Assembly (NCBI GenBank): GCA_934675205.1
Contig: CAKUPQ010000002.1
Location: 558,001-622,000, forward strand
Length of the DNA stretch: 64,000 bases
Source of the DNA: an uncultured Flavobacteriaceae bacterium
GTDB lineage: Bacteria > Bacteroidota > Bacteroidia > Flavobacteriales > Flavobacteriaceae
Reading direction: 5' to 3'
Positions 19,450-28,116 of the stretch are shown piece by piece. Under the pieces are notes generated by a model, which saw nothing but the letters and a program-made list of their open reading frames with translations, was not told the origin of the DNA and made no database searches. A program made the translations under genes and the position numbers. The stretch's first letter is position 1. Every line of letters begins with the position of its first letter.

Positions 19450-20604
19450 CTACATATATTTCCCTTTTTTACTTCCCTCGTAGATTTCATATTTTACAAG
19501 TCTTGCTTCGAGCTTTCCGTTAAAGAGTTTGATTTTTCGAGACGGTCTTAACCCTACAAATTTCAGGGCTTCGAGATTTGCAGTAATAAACCAAGCCTCT
19601 GTATTCGGGTAATTCTGCTTGAAAGTATCTCCGATTTCTTTATAAAATCGTTCCAAATCAATATCCAATCGTTCTCCGTACGGAGGGTTGAAAAGCATAA
19701 ATAATTTTTCGTCTGTTTCTTTTTTGGTATCGAAAAAATTTTCCTGATAAATGCTTATATATTCATCAAGATTAGCATTTTTGATATTGTCTTTCGCTTT
19801 CTGAACAGCAGACGGAGCTTTGTCAAATCCTTTGATTGTATAATGAAAATCTCTTGTTTTTTTCAATAACGAATCGGTTACTTTATCGAATAAATCATTA
19901 TCCCAATCGTTCCATTTTTCAAAAGCAAATTCTTTTCGGTTGATGTTGGCAGGAATGTTACAGGCAATCATTGCTGCTTCTGCCAAAATAGTTCCACTTC
20001 CGCACATCGGGTCAAGAAAATCACATTGTCCGTCCCAACCTGACAAAAGCAACATTCCGGCTGCTAAAACTTCGTTTATCGGAGCAATATTGGTAGCGGT
20101 TCTATATCCTCTGTGATGTAGTGAATTTCCCGAAGTATCTAACGAAACCGAGCAAGTTTCGTTCTGAATATGAACATTGATTCTCAAATCGGGAAAATCT
20201 TTGTCAATGTTTGGTCTTTGTCCTGTCAATTCCCTGAATTGGTCCACAATAGCATCTTTAGCTTTGAGAGCCACAAATTGCGAATGGTTGAAAATATCGG
20301 AATTTACGGTTGTGTCAATCACAAAAGTTTTGTTGTTAGAAAGGTAATCCGTCCAATCAATACTTTGGATTCCTTTGTATAGACTTTGTTCGTTAAAAAC
20401 CCGAAATTCTTTGATAGGTTTCAGAATTTTCAGAGCTGTACGAAGTGCAATATTGGCTTTGTACATAAAGCCTTTATCTCCGTAAAAACTGACCATTCTG
20501 ACTCCCGTTTCTACTTTTTGAGCTCCAAGGTTTCGGAGTTCAGTTGCTGCTATTTCTTCAAAACCAAATAGGGTTTTGGCTATCATTTTAAAATTATCGT
20601 TCAT
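19450..20604 (-). CDS. THUMP-domain RNA methyltransferase (RlmL/YpsC-like)
   Basis: A 384-residue SAM-dependent RNA methyltransferase. The N terminus (KTLFGFEEIAATELRNLGA) and residues about 45-165 form the ferredoxin-like and THUMP RNA-binding part. The catalytic domain has the SAM motif FLDPMCGSGTILAEAAM and the N2-guanine or adenine methylase signature FNPPYGERL. Relatives methylate guanine N2 in 23S rRNA. It lacks the second (RlmK) domain of the E. coli fusion protein and so is of the short YpsC-like type. An alternative ATG is six codons downstream. Confidence 0.92.
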   Translation of the reverse strand: MNDNFKMIAKTLFGFEEIAATELRNLGAQKVETGVRMVSFYGDKGFMYKANIALRTALKILKPIKEFRVFNEQSLYKGIQSIDWTDYLSNNKTFVIDTTVNSDIFNHSQFVALKAKDAIVDQFRELTGQRPNIDKDFPDLRINVHIQNETCSVSLDTSGNSLHHRGYRTATNIAPINEVLAAGMLLLSGWDGQCDFLDPMCGSGTILAEAAMIACNIPANINRKEFAFEKWNDWDNDLFDKVTDSLLKKTRDFHYTIKGFDKAPSAVQKAKDNIKNANLDEYISIYQENFFDTKKETDEKLFMLFNPPYGERLDIDLERFYKEIGDTFKQNYPNTEAWFITANLEALKFVGLRPSRKIKLFNGKLEARLVKYEIYEGSKKGKYM

Positions 20605-20715
20605 TTATTAAATTCCTGTTTTTGTAAAATGTGGTTAAAGGTATGATTTTTTGTTGTATTCTGATATAATTCGAAGAATGTACATTATTAAATATTTTAA
20701 TCTTCTTTATAGAAC

Positions 20716-20731
20716 AATGATATTTATCATT
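20716..20731. promoter_or_regulatory. Crp/Fnr-type operator upstream of the YceI operon
   Basis: A perfect 7-base-arm palindrome AATGATA-TT-TATCATT with core TGA-N6-TCA. Its centre (20723.5) is 36.5 bases upstream of the last G of the -7 box at 20753-20760, exactly the spacing found at the ccoS and ccoI operators. This is the position expected for a class II activator. Confidence 0.65.
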
Positions 20732-20752
20732 CTCAAAATTCTTTTTTGGGTA

Positions 20753-20760
20753 GAAATTTG
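20753..20760 (+). promoter_or_regulatory. -7 box of the YceI-porin-YceI operon
   Basis: GAAATTTG is a 7-of-8 match to TAnnTTTG, 26 bases before the yceI ATG. There is no -33 TTTG; the operator at 20716-20731 takes its place, as for the weak box of ccoI. Confidence 0.5.
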
Positions 20761-20786
20761 TACCATAATTTAAAACTATTATAATT

Positions 20787-21350
20787 ATGAGCAGATTTTT
20801 TTTAAAACGAGTATTGTTTACAGCGAGTTTCGCTATGTTAGTTCAGTTTGGATTTGCACAAAAAACGTTTCAGTTAGAGGCAAAACCTAATTTAAAAGTT
20901 TCTGGAACATCAACACTTCACGATTGGGAAATGCCTTCATCAACAGCTACGGGTAGTATGACTGCAACCGAAACAGCGGGTAAGCTGACAGAAATCAAGT
21001 CATTAACGGTTACGATGCCGGCAGAAACCATCAAAAGCGGTAAAAGTGCAATGGACAAAAAGGCTTATGAAGCGATGAAAACAAACAAGCATAAAAACGT
21101 AGTTTTCACTTTGAAAAGTGCTTCTAAATCGGGAGATACTTGGACGCTTACAGGAACTTTCAATATTGCAGGAAGCACAAAATCGGTAAGTCTGAAAGCT
21201 AAAGAAACCGCATCAGGTGGGGTTTACGGATTAAGCGGAAGTTATTCGTTCAAATTGTCAGAATACGGAATTACTCCTCCAACAGCAATGATGGGAACTA
21301 TCAAAACAGGAGATGATGTAAAAATCTCTTTTAACGTAAAATTTAAATAA
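20787..21350 (+). CDS. YceI family periplasmic protein
   Basis: A 187-residue exported protein (signal peptide MSRFFLKRVLFTASFAMLVQFGFAQ). It shows the YceI lipocalin-like signatures: the strand LKVSGTSTLHDW near the N terminus, LTVTMPAETIKSGKSAMDKKAYEAMKTNKHKNVVF in the middle, and SEYGITPPTAMMGTIKTGDDVKISFNVKF at the end. YceI proteins bind isoprenoid or lipid-like ligands in a beta-barrel. It is the first gene of an operon with a porin-like gene (29 bases downstream) and a second, divergent YceI-like gene. A Crp/Fnr-type operator lies upstream, so microaerobic or anaerobic control is inferred. Confidence 0.92.
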   Translation: MSRFFLKRVLFTASFAMLVQFGFAQKTFQLEAKPNLKVSGTSTLHDWEMPSSTATGSMTATETAGKLTEIKSLTVTMPAETIKSGKSAMDKKAYEAMKTNKHKNVVFTLKSASKSGDTWTLTGTFNIAGSTKSVSLKAKETASGGVYGLSGSYSFKLSEYGITPPTAMMGTIKTGDDVKISFNVKFK

Positions 21351-21379
21351 ACCAAATAATAACTTTAATTTTTAAACAA

Positions 21380-22657
21380 ATGAGAAAGATTGTATTGAGT
21401 AGTATAGCTCTAATAGGAGTTGCCTTTGTAGGACAAGCACAGGAACTTCGAAATTTCAGAACGTATGATAAAAATGGAGTAAATGTTTTTGAAGCTCCAA
21501 AAGACACAACAAGTACATCGAATGATGTTCACGTAAAAATAGGTGCGGCGTTTGCATTGCAGTTCCAAGCCCTTGACCACGAAAATAAAGCGGATTTTGT
21601 AGATAACGGTTCGGGTGTAAACGCAAACCAATTATACGCTATCGGGAACAACTTTAACCTGGCTACGGCTAACTTGGATTTAGATGTTAAACTTTATGAC
21701 GGTATCAACCTGCATTTAAGAACATATCTCTCTTCAAGACACCACCCGGAACCTTATGTAAAAGGAGGATATATCACTATTGATAAATTAGATTTTATCG
21801 AAAAAGATTTTCTTAAAGGTGTAATGGACAAAGTAACTTTGAAGTTCGGACACATGGAGAACAACTATGGAGATGCTCACTTCAGAAGGTCAGATAACGC
21901 TTTGGCAATTTATAATCCGTTCGTAGGAAATTACATTATGGATGCTTTCACTACAGAGGTTGGAGCAGAAGTTTACTACCGTCATAATGGTTGGTTAGGA
22001 ATGGTTGGAGTAACCAACGGTAAACTAAACCAAACTGCATCAGAAGGAACTACAAGCCCTTCAACTATGTTGAAATTGGGTTATGACAAGCAAATTGACC
22101 AAGATTTGAGATTGAGAATAACAGGATCTATGTACCATACTGCACACTCTGCAAGAACATATTTGTACGGAGGGGACAGAGCAGGTTCGAGATATTATTT
22201 CGTAATGGAAAATACCGCAGCTTCATCGTCAGCAAACTATTCATCAGGACTTGTTAATCCTGGATTCACTAACGAAATGACTGCCTTTATGGTTAATCCG
22301 TTTGTTAAATACAAAGGATTAGAGTTCTTCGGGTTGGTTGAAACTGTTTCAGGAAAAGCAAAAGCAGAAAGCGATACAAGAAGCTTTTTGCAAACAGGAG
22401 CCGAATTGTTATACCGTTTTGGAGGAAACGAAAACTTTTATGTAGCCGGTAGATATAACAATGTTAGTGGAGATTTGGCAAACGGAGATGATATTGATGT
22501 AACTCGTTTCAATATTGGTGGAGGTTACTTTATGACTAAAAACATTTTGGTTAAGTTAGAGTACGTAAACCAAAAATATGACGGATACAACAACACAAGC
22601 ATCTTACACGAAGGTAAATTCAACGGATTTGTTGCAGAGGCTGTAATTGCGTTCTAA
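21380..22657 (+). CDS. Outer-membrane porin-like beta-barrel protein
   Basis: A 425-residue protein with a signal peptide (MRKIVLSSIALIGVAFVGQAQ). Throughout it alternates hydrophobic and polar residues with aromatic girdles, as in beta-barrels: LDVKLYDGINLHLRTYLSSRHH, LLYRFGGNENFYVAGRYNNVSGD, RFNIGGGYFMTKNILVKLEYVNQKYDG. It ends in a strand closing with Phe (FVAEAVIAF), typical of outer-membrane barrels. No close named porin family is recognised. It sits between two YceI-type genes (29 and 9 bases apart), which suggests that the three products work together across the periplasm, for instance in uptake or exchange of a hydrophobic molecule (inference). Confidence 0.8.
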   Translation: MRKIVLSSIALIGVAFVGQAQELRNFRTYDKNGVNVFEAPKDTTSTSNDVHVKIGAAFALQFQALDHENKADFVDNGSGVNANQLYAIGNNFNLATANLDLDVKLYDGINLHLRTYLSSRHHPEPYVKGGYITIDKLDFIEKDFLKGVMDKVTLKFGHMENNYGDAHFRRSDNALAIYNPFVGNYIMDAFTTEVGAEVYYRHNGWLGMVGVTNGKLNQTASEGTTSPSTMLKLGYDKQIDQDLRLRITGSMYHTAHSARTYLYGGDRAGSRYYFVMENTAASSSANYSSGLVNPGFTNEMTAFMVNPFVKYKGLEFFGLVETVSGKAKAESDTRSFLQTGAELLYRFGGNENFYVAGRYNNVSGDLANGDDIDVTRFNIGGGYFMTKNILVKLEYVNQKYDGYNNTSILHEGKFNGFVAEAVIAF

Positions 22658-22666
22658 TTATAAAAT

Positions 22667-23191
22667 ATGCGTGTCTTTGGTTACTTAATCTTATTTCTTG
22701 TACTTGCAGGATTTTCAAGACATAAGAATAGTTATTTACTACTAAATTCAAAAAGGTTTATTGTAGAAGGCTCTACATCATTAGGGGATTTTACTTGTAA
22801 TTATGATATTCATCAAACCAAAGACACACTTTTTTTAAGCCACAAAACAGGATTTACTGACAAGATACCTGTAAAAGAATTCGGATGTGGGAATTTCCTA
22901 CTCAACAGGGATTTTAAAAAAACCCTCAAAGAGAAAGAATATCCGAATGTGATGATTAACCTGTCAGACGTGCGGAAGCAAGGCGAAAATTATAGCTATA
23001 ATCTTCACCTTGAGTTAGCAGGAAAAAAGAAAACTTTTCAGAACCTTGTTTTGAAAAAAGAAGGGAAACATCTAAAAGGAGGTATAGAATTAAAATTTAG
23101 TGATTTTGACCTTCACCCTCCCACAAAGTTGGGAGGAGCAATCAAAATCGACGAAAGCATAAAACTCTCAATTTTATTCAGAACCCAATAA
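22667..23191 (+). CDS. Divergent YceI-like protein
   Basis: A 174-residue protein starting 9 bases after the porin-like gene. The N-terminal hydrophobic segment (MRVFGYLILFLVLAGFSRH) is a signal peptide or anchor without a lipobox. YceI-like hallmarks remain: FIVEGSTSLGDFTCNYDI in the place of the usual SGTSTLHDW, LKEKEYPNVMINLSDV in the place of the KHKNVVF strand, and FDLHPPTKLGGAIKIDESIKLSILF matching the C-terminal ITPPTAMMGTIKTGDDVKISF of the first gene. It is therefore a divergent paralogue, probably with altered ligand specificity. The family call rests on these three aligned segments only. Confidence 0.7.
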   Translation: MRVFGYLILFLVLAGFSRHKNSYLLLNSKRFIVEGSTSLGDFTCNYDIHQTKDTLFLSHKTGFTDKIPVKEFGCGNFLLNRDFKKTLKEKEYPNVMINLSDVRKQGENYSYNLHLELAGKKKTFQNLVLKKEGKHLKGGIELKFSDFDLHPPTKLGGAIKIDESIKLSILFRTQ

Positions 23192-23219
23192 TTTTTTCAT
23201 AATAAATTAGTATCTTTAG

Positions 23220-23250
23220 AATCCCGAGGAATTACTACTCGGGATTTTAT
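23220..23250 (+). terminator. Terminator of the YceI operon
   Basis: Arms AATCCCGAG (23220-23228) and CTCGGGATT (23238-23246) are followed by TTTAT. A -7-like TATCTTTA just upstream leaves open that the hairpin is instead in the leader of the next gene. Confidence 0.6.
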
Positions 23251-23285
23251 CTGTAAAAGTTGAAAATTTAAAAAAAACACCCATA

Positions 23286-23843
23286 ATGTTAAGAACATTT
23301 TTAAGTCCTTTGTTAGTTGTAATTACCGTTTTACTGATTCCGTCAATAGAAAAGGCTTTGATGTTTCTACCTTTGATTTTTGCCTTATCGGTCGGATTAA
23401 TAAATTTCAAAAGGCTGAAAGTTAACAACAAGCCTTTCGGGATTTTCCTGTCGGTAGTACAGAGCTATGCTGTTTTTATTGGTTTGGGTATTGTAACTTA
23501 CTTTTTTGACGAATTGCTACAAGATATTACCATTGTAAACCAAGGAGATTCAGCATTCAAAGGAATTGTTCTGGTAACATTAGGAGGATATTTTGCCTCG
23601 CTTTTACTGTTTTATTTCTTTTCGTTTTTATTCCGAATAGACAACAAACGATTCAGCTACCTAATAATCACAATCTGTTATGCTGTTATTGTATTGGTAA
23701 TGCAGGTTTTTTCTAAAAATGAATTTCTACAGTTTGGGGTTGAAAAATTTGCCTCGTTCCTTATTTCGTGGATTATATTTATGAGTTTGGCATTTAGCTT
23801 GTCGATGAACAGAGCTTCGTTTATGCGAACTCTGGAAAAATAA
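23286..23843 (+). CDS. Integral membrane protein of unknown function
   Basis: A 185-residue protein with five likely membrane spans: about residues 3-22, 24-40, 57-75, 95-115, 120-140, with a last hydrophobic stretch around 150-172. Loops carry few charges (INFKRLKVNNKP, RIDNKRFS). No family is recognised. It precedes yicC by 52 bases, but yicC has its own perfect -7 box, so co-transcription is partial at most. Confidence 0.7.
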   Translation: MLRTFLSPLLVVITVLLIPSIEKALMFLPLIFALSVGLINFKRLKVNNKPFGIFLSVVQSYAVFIGLGIVTYFFDELLQDITIVNQGDSAFKGIVLVTLGGYFASLLLFYFFSFLFRIDNKRFSYLIITICYAVIVLVMQVFSKNEFLQFGVEKFASFLISWIIFMSLAFSLSMNRASFMRTLEK

Positions 23844-23845
23844 AA

Positions 23846-23875
23846 GTTGTATTTACAGTTAAATACTTACTTTTG
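23846..23875 (+). promoter_or_regulatory. yicC promoter
   Basis: GTTG (23846-23849) and a perfect -7 box TACTTTTG (23868-23875) are 18 bases apart, with the yicC ATG 20 bases downstream. Confidence 0.6.
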
Positions 23876-23895
23876 TAGCTTAATTCAAATGAAAT

Positions 23896-24756
23896 ATGGT
23901 ACAATCAATGACCGGATTCGGGAAAGTTATACTACAACTTCCTGCAAAAAAGATTACAGTCGAAATCAAATCGCTTAATAGTAAAAATCTTGATTTAAAC
24001 GTCAGAATTCCCTCCACTTACAGAGAAAAAGAATTTGCTGTACGCAACCAAATAGCACAGGAAATTGAAAGGGGAAAAGTAGATTTTTCGATATTTTCGG
24101 AAATAACTTCAGAAGAAACTTCAACAAAAATAAATGTTCCGATTGTAATGGGATACATCAGGCAAATGCAAGCTATTTTGCCCGAGGCTGACACAACCGA
24201 ACTTATGAAAATGGCTGTCAGAATGCCCGATACCCTAAAAACGGAACGTGATGAAATAGACGAAAACGAATGGGCTGAAATTCAAAAGACCATTAATGAG
24301 GCTATTCGTACTTTTACGGACTTCAGAAGTGCGGAGGGTAGGGTACTTCAAGCTGATTTTGAAAAGCGTATCGACAAAATACGTTCGCTTATGACCCAAG
24401 CGGTTTCATTGGATAAAGAACGTATCGAAATCGTAAAAACCCGTCTTCGTGATGCTTTGAGCAACCTGAAAATTACTGTGGACGAAAACCGTTTTGAGCA
24501 GGAGTTGATTTATTATTTGGAAAAATACGATATTACAGAAGAAAAAGTCCGTTTGGAAAATCATTTGAACTATTTTCTGCAAACAATGACTTCCGAAAAA
24601 TCAAGCGGAAGAAAATTAGGTTTTATTACGCAAGAAATCGGTCGAGAAATAAATACGATGGGGTCGAAATCAAACCACTCCGAAATGCAGAAATTAGTCG
24701 TACAAATGAAAGACGAACTCGAAAAAATCAAAGAACAGAATCTGAATGTGCTTTAG
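23896..24756 (+). CDS. yicC: YicC/YloC family endoribonuclease
   Basis: A 286-residue protein with the conserved N terminus MVQSMTGFGK and the C-terminal signature EKSSGRKLGFITQEIGREINTMGSKSNHSEMQKLVVQMKDELEKIKEQNLNVL, whose Glu, Asn and Ser/Asn positions are diagnostic of the family. Members are hexameric RNA endonucleases; the E. coli protein acts in RNA turnover with PNPase. In many bacteria gmk follows yicC, but here a strong bidirectional terminator and the convergent secDF follow instead. Confidence 0.93.
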   Translation: MVQSMTGFGKVILQLPAKKITVEIKSLNSKNLDLNVRIPSTYREKEFAVRNQIAQEIERGKVDFSIFSEITSEETSTKINVPIVMGYIRQMQAILPEADTTELMKMAVRMPDTLKTERDEIDENEWAEIQKTINEAIRTFTDFRSAEGRVLQADFEKRIDKIRSLMTQAVSLDKERIEIVKTRLRDALSNLKITVDENRFEQELIYYLEKYDITEEKVRLENHLNYFLQTMTSEKSSGRKLGFITQEIGREINTMGSKSNHSEMQKLVVQMKDELEKIKEQNLNVL

Positions 24757-24805
24757 CCTCTCAACCTCCAAAGGGGGAGTTTGTCAACTGCGATTGAACA
24801 CTTAA

Positions 24806-24845
24806 AAAAAATCCCTTAAAACGAAAAAGTTTTAAGGGATTTTTT
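24806..24845. terminator. Bidirectional terminator between yicC and secDF
   Basis: Perfect 17-base arms (24806-24822 and 24829-24845) around loop GAAAAA, with A and T runs on the outer sides, serve both convergent genes. Confidence 0.92.
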
Positions 24846-24861
24846 AATCTGTTTATCTATG

Positions 24862-27800
24862 TTAAGCCTTTACTTCTTCGGTTGAAGTTTCTTCATCAAC
24901 AATTTTGTCTGCTCCGCTTTTTATCATCGTATCAGCCATAATCGGAGTAGCGATGAATAACGAAGTGAACGTACCTACAATAATACCAATTAGGATAGCA
25001 AAGATAAATCCTCGAAGTGATTCTCCTCCGAAAATAAAGATTGCTAACAATACTATTGATAAACTCAACGAAACGTTAATCGTTCTACTCAAAGTTGTAT
25101 TTAAAGCGTGATTTACCGTATCGGTAAAGCTTTCTCCCGTATGTTGTGATTGTCTGTTTCTCAAGAATTCACGAACCCTGTCAAATACGATTACGGTATC
25201 GTTAATCGAATAAGCCACAACGGTCAGAATAGCTGCAATAAGGTGTTGGTCAAGCTCCATATTGAAAGGCATAATCGAATACGTAAGAGAGTAAACTCCC
25301 AATACGATAATTACGTTTTGAGCCAATCCGACAACGGCTCCTAAAGAAAACTGCCATCTTCTGAAACTGATTAAAATATATAAGAACATTACTGCTAAAG
25401 CTCCAAATACAGCTTTCATCGAGTCGTATTTCAAATCATCTGCAATGGTTGGCCCTACTTTTGAAGTCTGAAGAACTCCCAATTGCTTGTCTTCGTGAGA
25501 AGACATAAATTCTTCAAACGTAAGCGTATCCGGTAGATATTCTTTCAAATTATCATAAAGCATTTGATTGATTTCGTTATCAACTTCGGTGCTTTCTTCT
25601 TCAACTTTGTATTTGGTTGTGATTCTCAACTGATCTGCACTTCCGAAAGTTTTAGCCTCAGCACTTCCGAATGCGTTATGCAACTTATCTTTGATTTCGT
25701 TGGCATCAACCGGTTTGTCAAATTTAACCTGATAGGTTCTTCCTCCTACAAAATCAACTCCCGGATTCAATCCTTTTGTTGAAAGAGCTACAATAGAAAT
25801 AAGAACAGCAATACCAGAAATGATATAAGCTAATTTCTTTTTACCCAAGAAATTAAAGTTTGTTCCTACAAACCAATTTTCAGTAAATGAAGTTGAGAAT
25901 TTCACTTCTTTTCCTTTATCTAATCTTCCGTAAATAAATAGTTTCGGAATAAAGATAGCTGTAAACAAAATGGTAAGAATACCGATAAGTAGGGTAGTGG
26001 CAAATCCTTGAATCGGTCCTGAACCGAAAATAAACAAGATAATACCTACCAAGAAAGTCGTAATATTCGCATCAAATACAGATGACAAAGCCCCATTCCA
26101 ACTGAAAGCGTAGTCAACTGCCTCACGAGTTGATTTTCCGGTTCGAAGTTCTTCTTTTACCCTTTCGTTAATAATGATGTTCGCATCAATGGCAGTACCC
26201 ATTGTAAGCACAATACCTGCAATACCCGGAAGTGTCAGTACTGCTCCCAAAGAAGCTAAAATTCCGAAAATGAAAAGCAAGTTTACTAACAAAGCTACGT
26301 TAGCATACATACCTGTACGTCCGTAATAGAATACCATCCAAAGCAATACTACTGCAAAACCAATAGCAAACGACATCATTCCGTTGTCAATAGCTTGTTG
26401 TCCGAGTGATGGACCAACCACAGCTGACTGTACAATATCTGCAGAGGCAGGAAGTTTACCTGCTTTTAGGATATTGGCTAAATCGGTAGTTTCTTCTAAT
26501 TTGAAATTTCCGGAAATACTTGAACTTCCTCCAGAAATGGCTTCATTTACGTTTGGAGCAGAATACACCTGATTATCCAATACAATAGCTACAGCTCCTT
26601 GTCTTGAGGCTACATCACGGGTTAATTTTTCCCATTCTTTAGCTCCGTTAGAGTTCATTCTCATCGAAACAGCAGGTTTTCCGAATTGGTCAAAATCCGA
26701 ACGTGCATCAACCACAGCTCCTCCTCCAAGTGCAGGTTTGTTGTCTCTGTTTCCTTTGATAGCATATAGTTCTACAACTTCTACTTTTTCAGATTTAACC
26801 TCGTTTGAAGGTCTTACAATCTGCTTTTCTGCAATGTGTTGTGTTGATGGTTTGCTCCACAAGAACTTCACATATCTTTGGTCTCCCGAAAGTAATGCTC
26901 TGATATTAGACTGACGTAAATATCCCGAAATTTCAGCAGTATCTCTTACAGCATAATATCCTAAAACCTGACCTCCTCCATAAGCAGCCATTTTGTCAAG
27001 AATTGGTCCTAAAGCTACTTTTTCATCAGAAGTTGTATCAGTAAGTAACGCTTCGATATCGCTTTTGGGAGCTAATGTATCTTGCAGGGTTTCTTCTGTT
27101 TGAGGTGCTGCTTGTTTTTTAAGTTCTTCGTTAGCAGTCATCAAGAAATTTCCGATTTCTTCCATTTTGTAAACTTCCCAAAACTCCAATTGAGCTGTAC
27201 TTTGGAGAAGTTTTTTGATACGTGCCTCATCTTTTGCTCCCGGTAATTCAACCAAAATACGTCCTGTATTTCCGATTTTCTGAATGTTGGGTTGCGTAAC
27301 TCCAAATTTGTCGATACGCTCTCTCAAAATCTGGTAAGCACTCTCTACCGACTCATCAACTTTTTTGGCCAAAACCTTTTTTACGTCTGCATCAGAAGTG
27401 TTGATGTTGATTTCTGTATCGTCAAAATTTCTGTTGGCAAAAATATCAGGAGATGCTAATTTTACAGTGCTTCCAGCCTCTTTGTTAGCCTGGTCAAAAG
27501 CTCTGAAAAATGCATCAAGATAGCTTTCTTGTGCCCTTCTGGTTTTATCGGTTTCTGATAAAGCCTTTACAAAAACAGGGTTTTGCGAATTGTTAGCCAA
27601 TCCATTAATAATGTCTTTAACTGAAATTTGAAGTGTTACGTTAATCCCTCCTTCCAAATCAAGACCTTTGTTGATTTGTTTTGCCTCAACCTCTTCATAA
27701 GTATTTCCGAGATATACTTTTTCTTTTCGGATTGAATCAAGATAAGCTACTTCTTTTTGCCTATCTCCTTCCGAAAAAGCTAAAGCATCTTTCTTAACTT

Positions 27801-27888
27801 TGTTTGCTACATAAGTAAACGAAAGTTGATAAACACATACGATTGCAAACAAAATTGCAAAAAATCTGATAAGTCCTTTGTTCTGCAT
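24862..27888 (-). CDS. secDF: Protein translocase subunit SecDF (fused)
   Basis: A 1008-residue fusion of SecD and SecF, the proton-driven partners of SecYEG that pull exported proteins through. After one N-terminal span come the SecD periplasmic P1 regions (KGLDLEGGINVTLQI; RIDKFGVTQPNIQKIGNTGRILVELPG) and the TM block GTAIDANIIINERVKEELRTGKS. At about 660 the SecF half begins (FLGKKKLAYIISGIAVLISIVAL, then the GLNPGVDFVGGRTYQV strand), ending with AYSINDTVIVFDRVRE and four spans. The fusion is common in Bacteroidota. A low-complexity insertion around 255-290 is lineage-specific. Confidence 0.96.
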   Translation of the reverse strand: MQNKGLIRFFAILFAIVCVYQLSFTYVANKVKKDALAFSEGDRQKEVAYLDSIRKEKVYLGNTYEEVEAKQINKGLDLEGGINVTLQISVKDIINGLANNSQNPVFVKALSETDKTRRAQESYLDAFFRAFDQANKEAGSTVKLASPDIFANRNFDDTEININTSDADVKKVLAKKVDESVESAYQILRERIDKFGVTQPNIQKIGNTGRILVELPGAKDEARIKKLLQSTAQLEFWEVYKMEEIGNFLMTANEELKKQAAPQTEETLQDTLAPKSDIEALLTDTTSDEKVALGPILDKMAAYGGGQVLGYYAVRDTAEISGYLRQSNIRALLSGDQRYVKFLWSKPSTQHIAEKQIVRPSNEVKSEKVEVVELYAIKGNRDNKPALGGGAVVDARSDFDQFGKPAVSMRMNSNGAKEWEKLTRDVASRQGAVAIVLDNQVYSAPNVNEAISGGSSSISGNFKLEETTDLANILKAGKLPASADIVQSAVVGPSLGQQAIDNGMMSFAIGFAVVLLWMVFYYGRTGMYANVALLVNLLFIFGILASLGAVLTLPGIAGIVLTMGTAIDANIIINERVKEELRTGKSTREAVDYAFSWNGALSSVFDANITTFLVGIILFIFGSGPIQGFATTLLIGILTILFTAIFIPKLFIYGRLDKGKEVKFSTSFTENWFVGTNFNFLGKKKLAYIISGIAVLISIVALSTKGLNPGVDFVGGRTYQVKFDKPVDANEIKDKLHNAFGSAEAKTFGSADQLRITTKYKVEEESTEVDNEINQMLYDNLKEYLPDTLTFEEFMSSHEDKQLGVLQTSKVGPTIADDLKYDSMKAVFGALAVMFLYILISFRRWQFSLGAVVGLAQNVIIVLGVYSLTYSIMPFNMELDQHLIAAILTVVAYSINDTVIVFDRVREFLRNRQSQHTGESFTDTVNHALNTTLSRTINVSLSLSIVLLAIFIFGGESLRGFIFAILIGIIVGTFTSLFIATPIMADTMIKSGADKIVDEETSTEEVKA

Positions 27889-27953
27889 TTAATTAAATTT
27901 TAGATTATTTGGTTTTGTTTTCCCGATGAATAAGGCTCTACCGAAAAAACGGA

Positions 27954-27984
27954 CAAATATATAACTTCACAAAAGATTAACCAA
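27954..27984 (-). promoter_or_regulatory. secDF promoter
   Basis: On the minus strand a perfect -7 box TATATTTG (27954-27961) is preceded, 20 bases upstream, by TTG (27982-27984). The start codon is about 65 bases downstream. Confidence 0.55.
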
Positions 27985-28068
27985 TTTATTTTCCATAAAA
28001 TATTGAATCTATGTTAGTCCGAAGCCCAAAGTAGTTTTTCGTTGGAATCAAAAAAATGAAATAAAAAA

Positions 28069-28093
28069 AGAGCCATACAATTTGTACAGCTCT
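28069..28093 (-). terminator. mdh terminator
   Basis: Arms AGAGC (28069-28073) and GCTCT (28089-28093) with an inner TACAA/TTGTA pairing are followed on the minus strand by a T-rich tract. It lies 24 bases after the mdh stop. Confidence 0.75.
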
Positions 28094-28116
28094 AAAAAAG
28101 TAAATCATATTTTATT

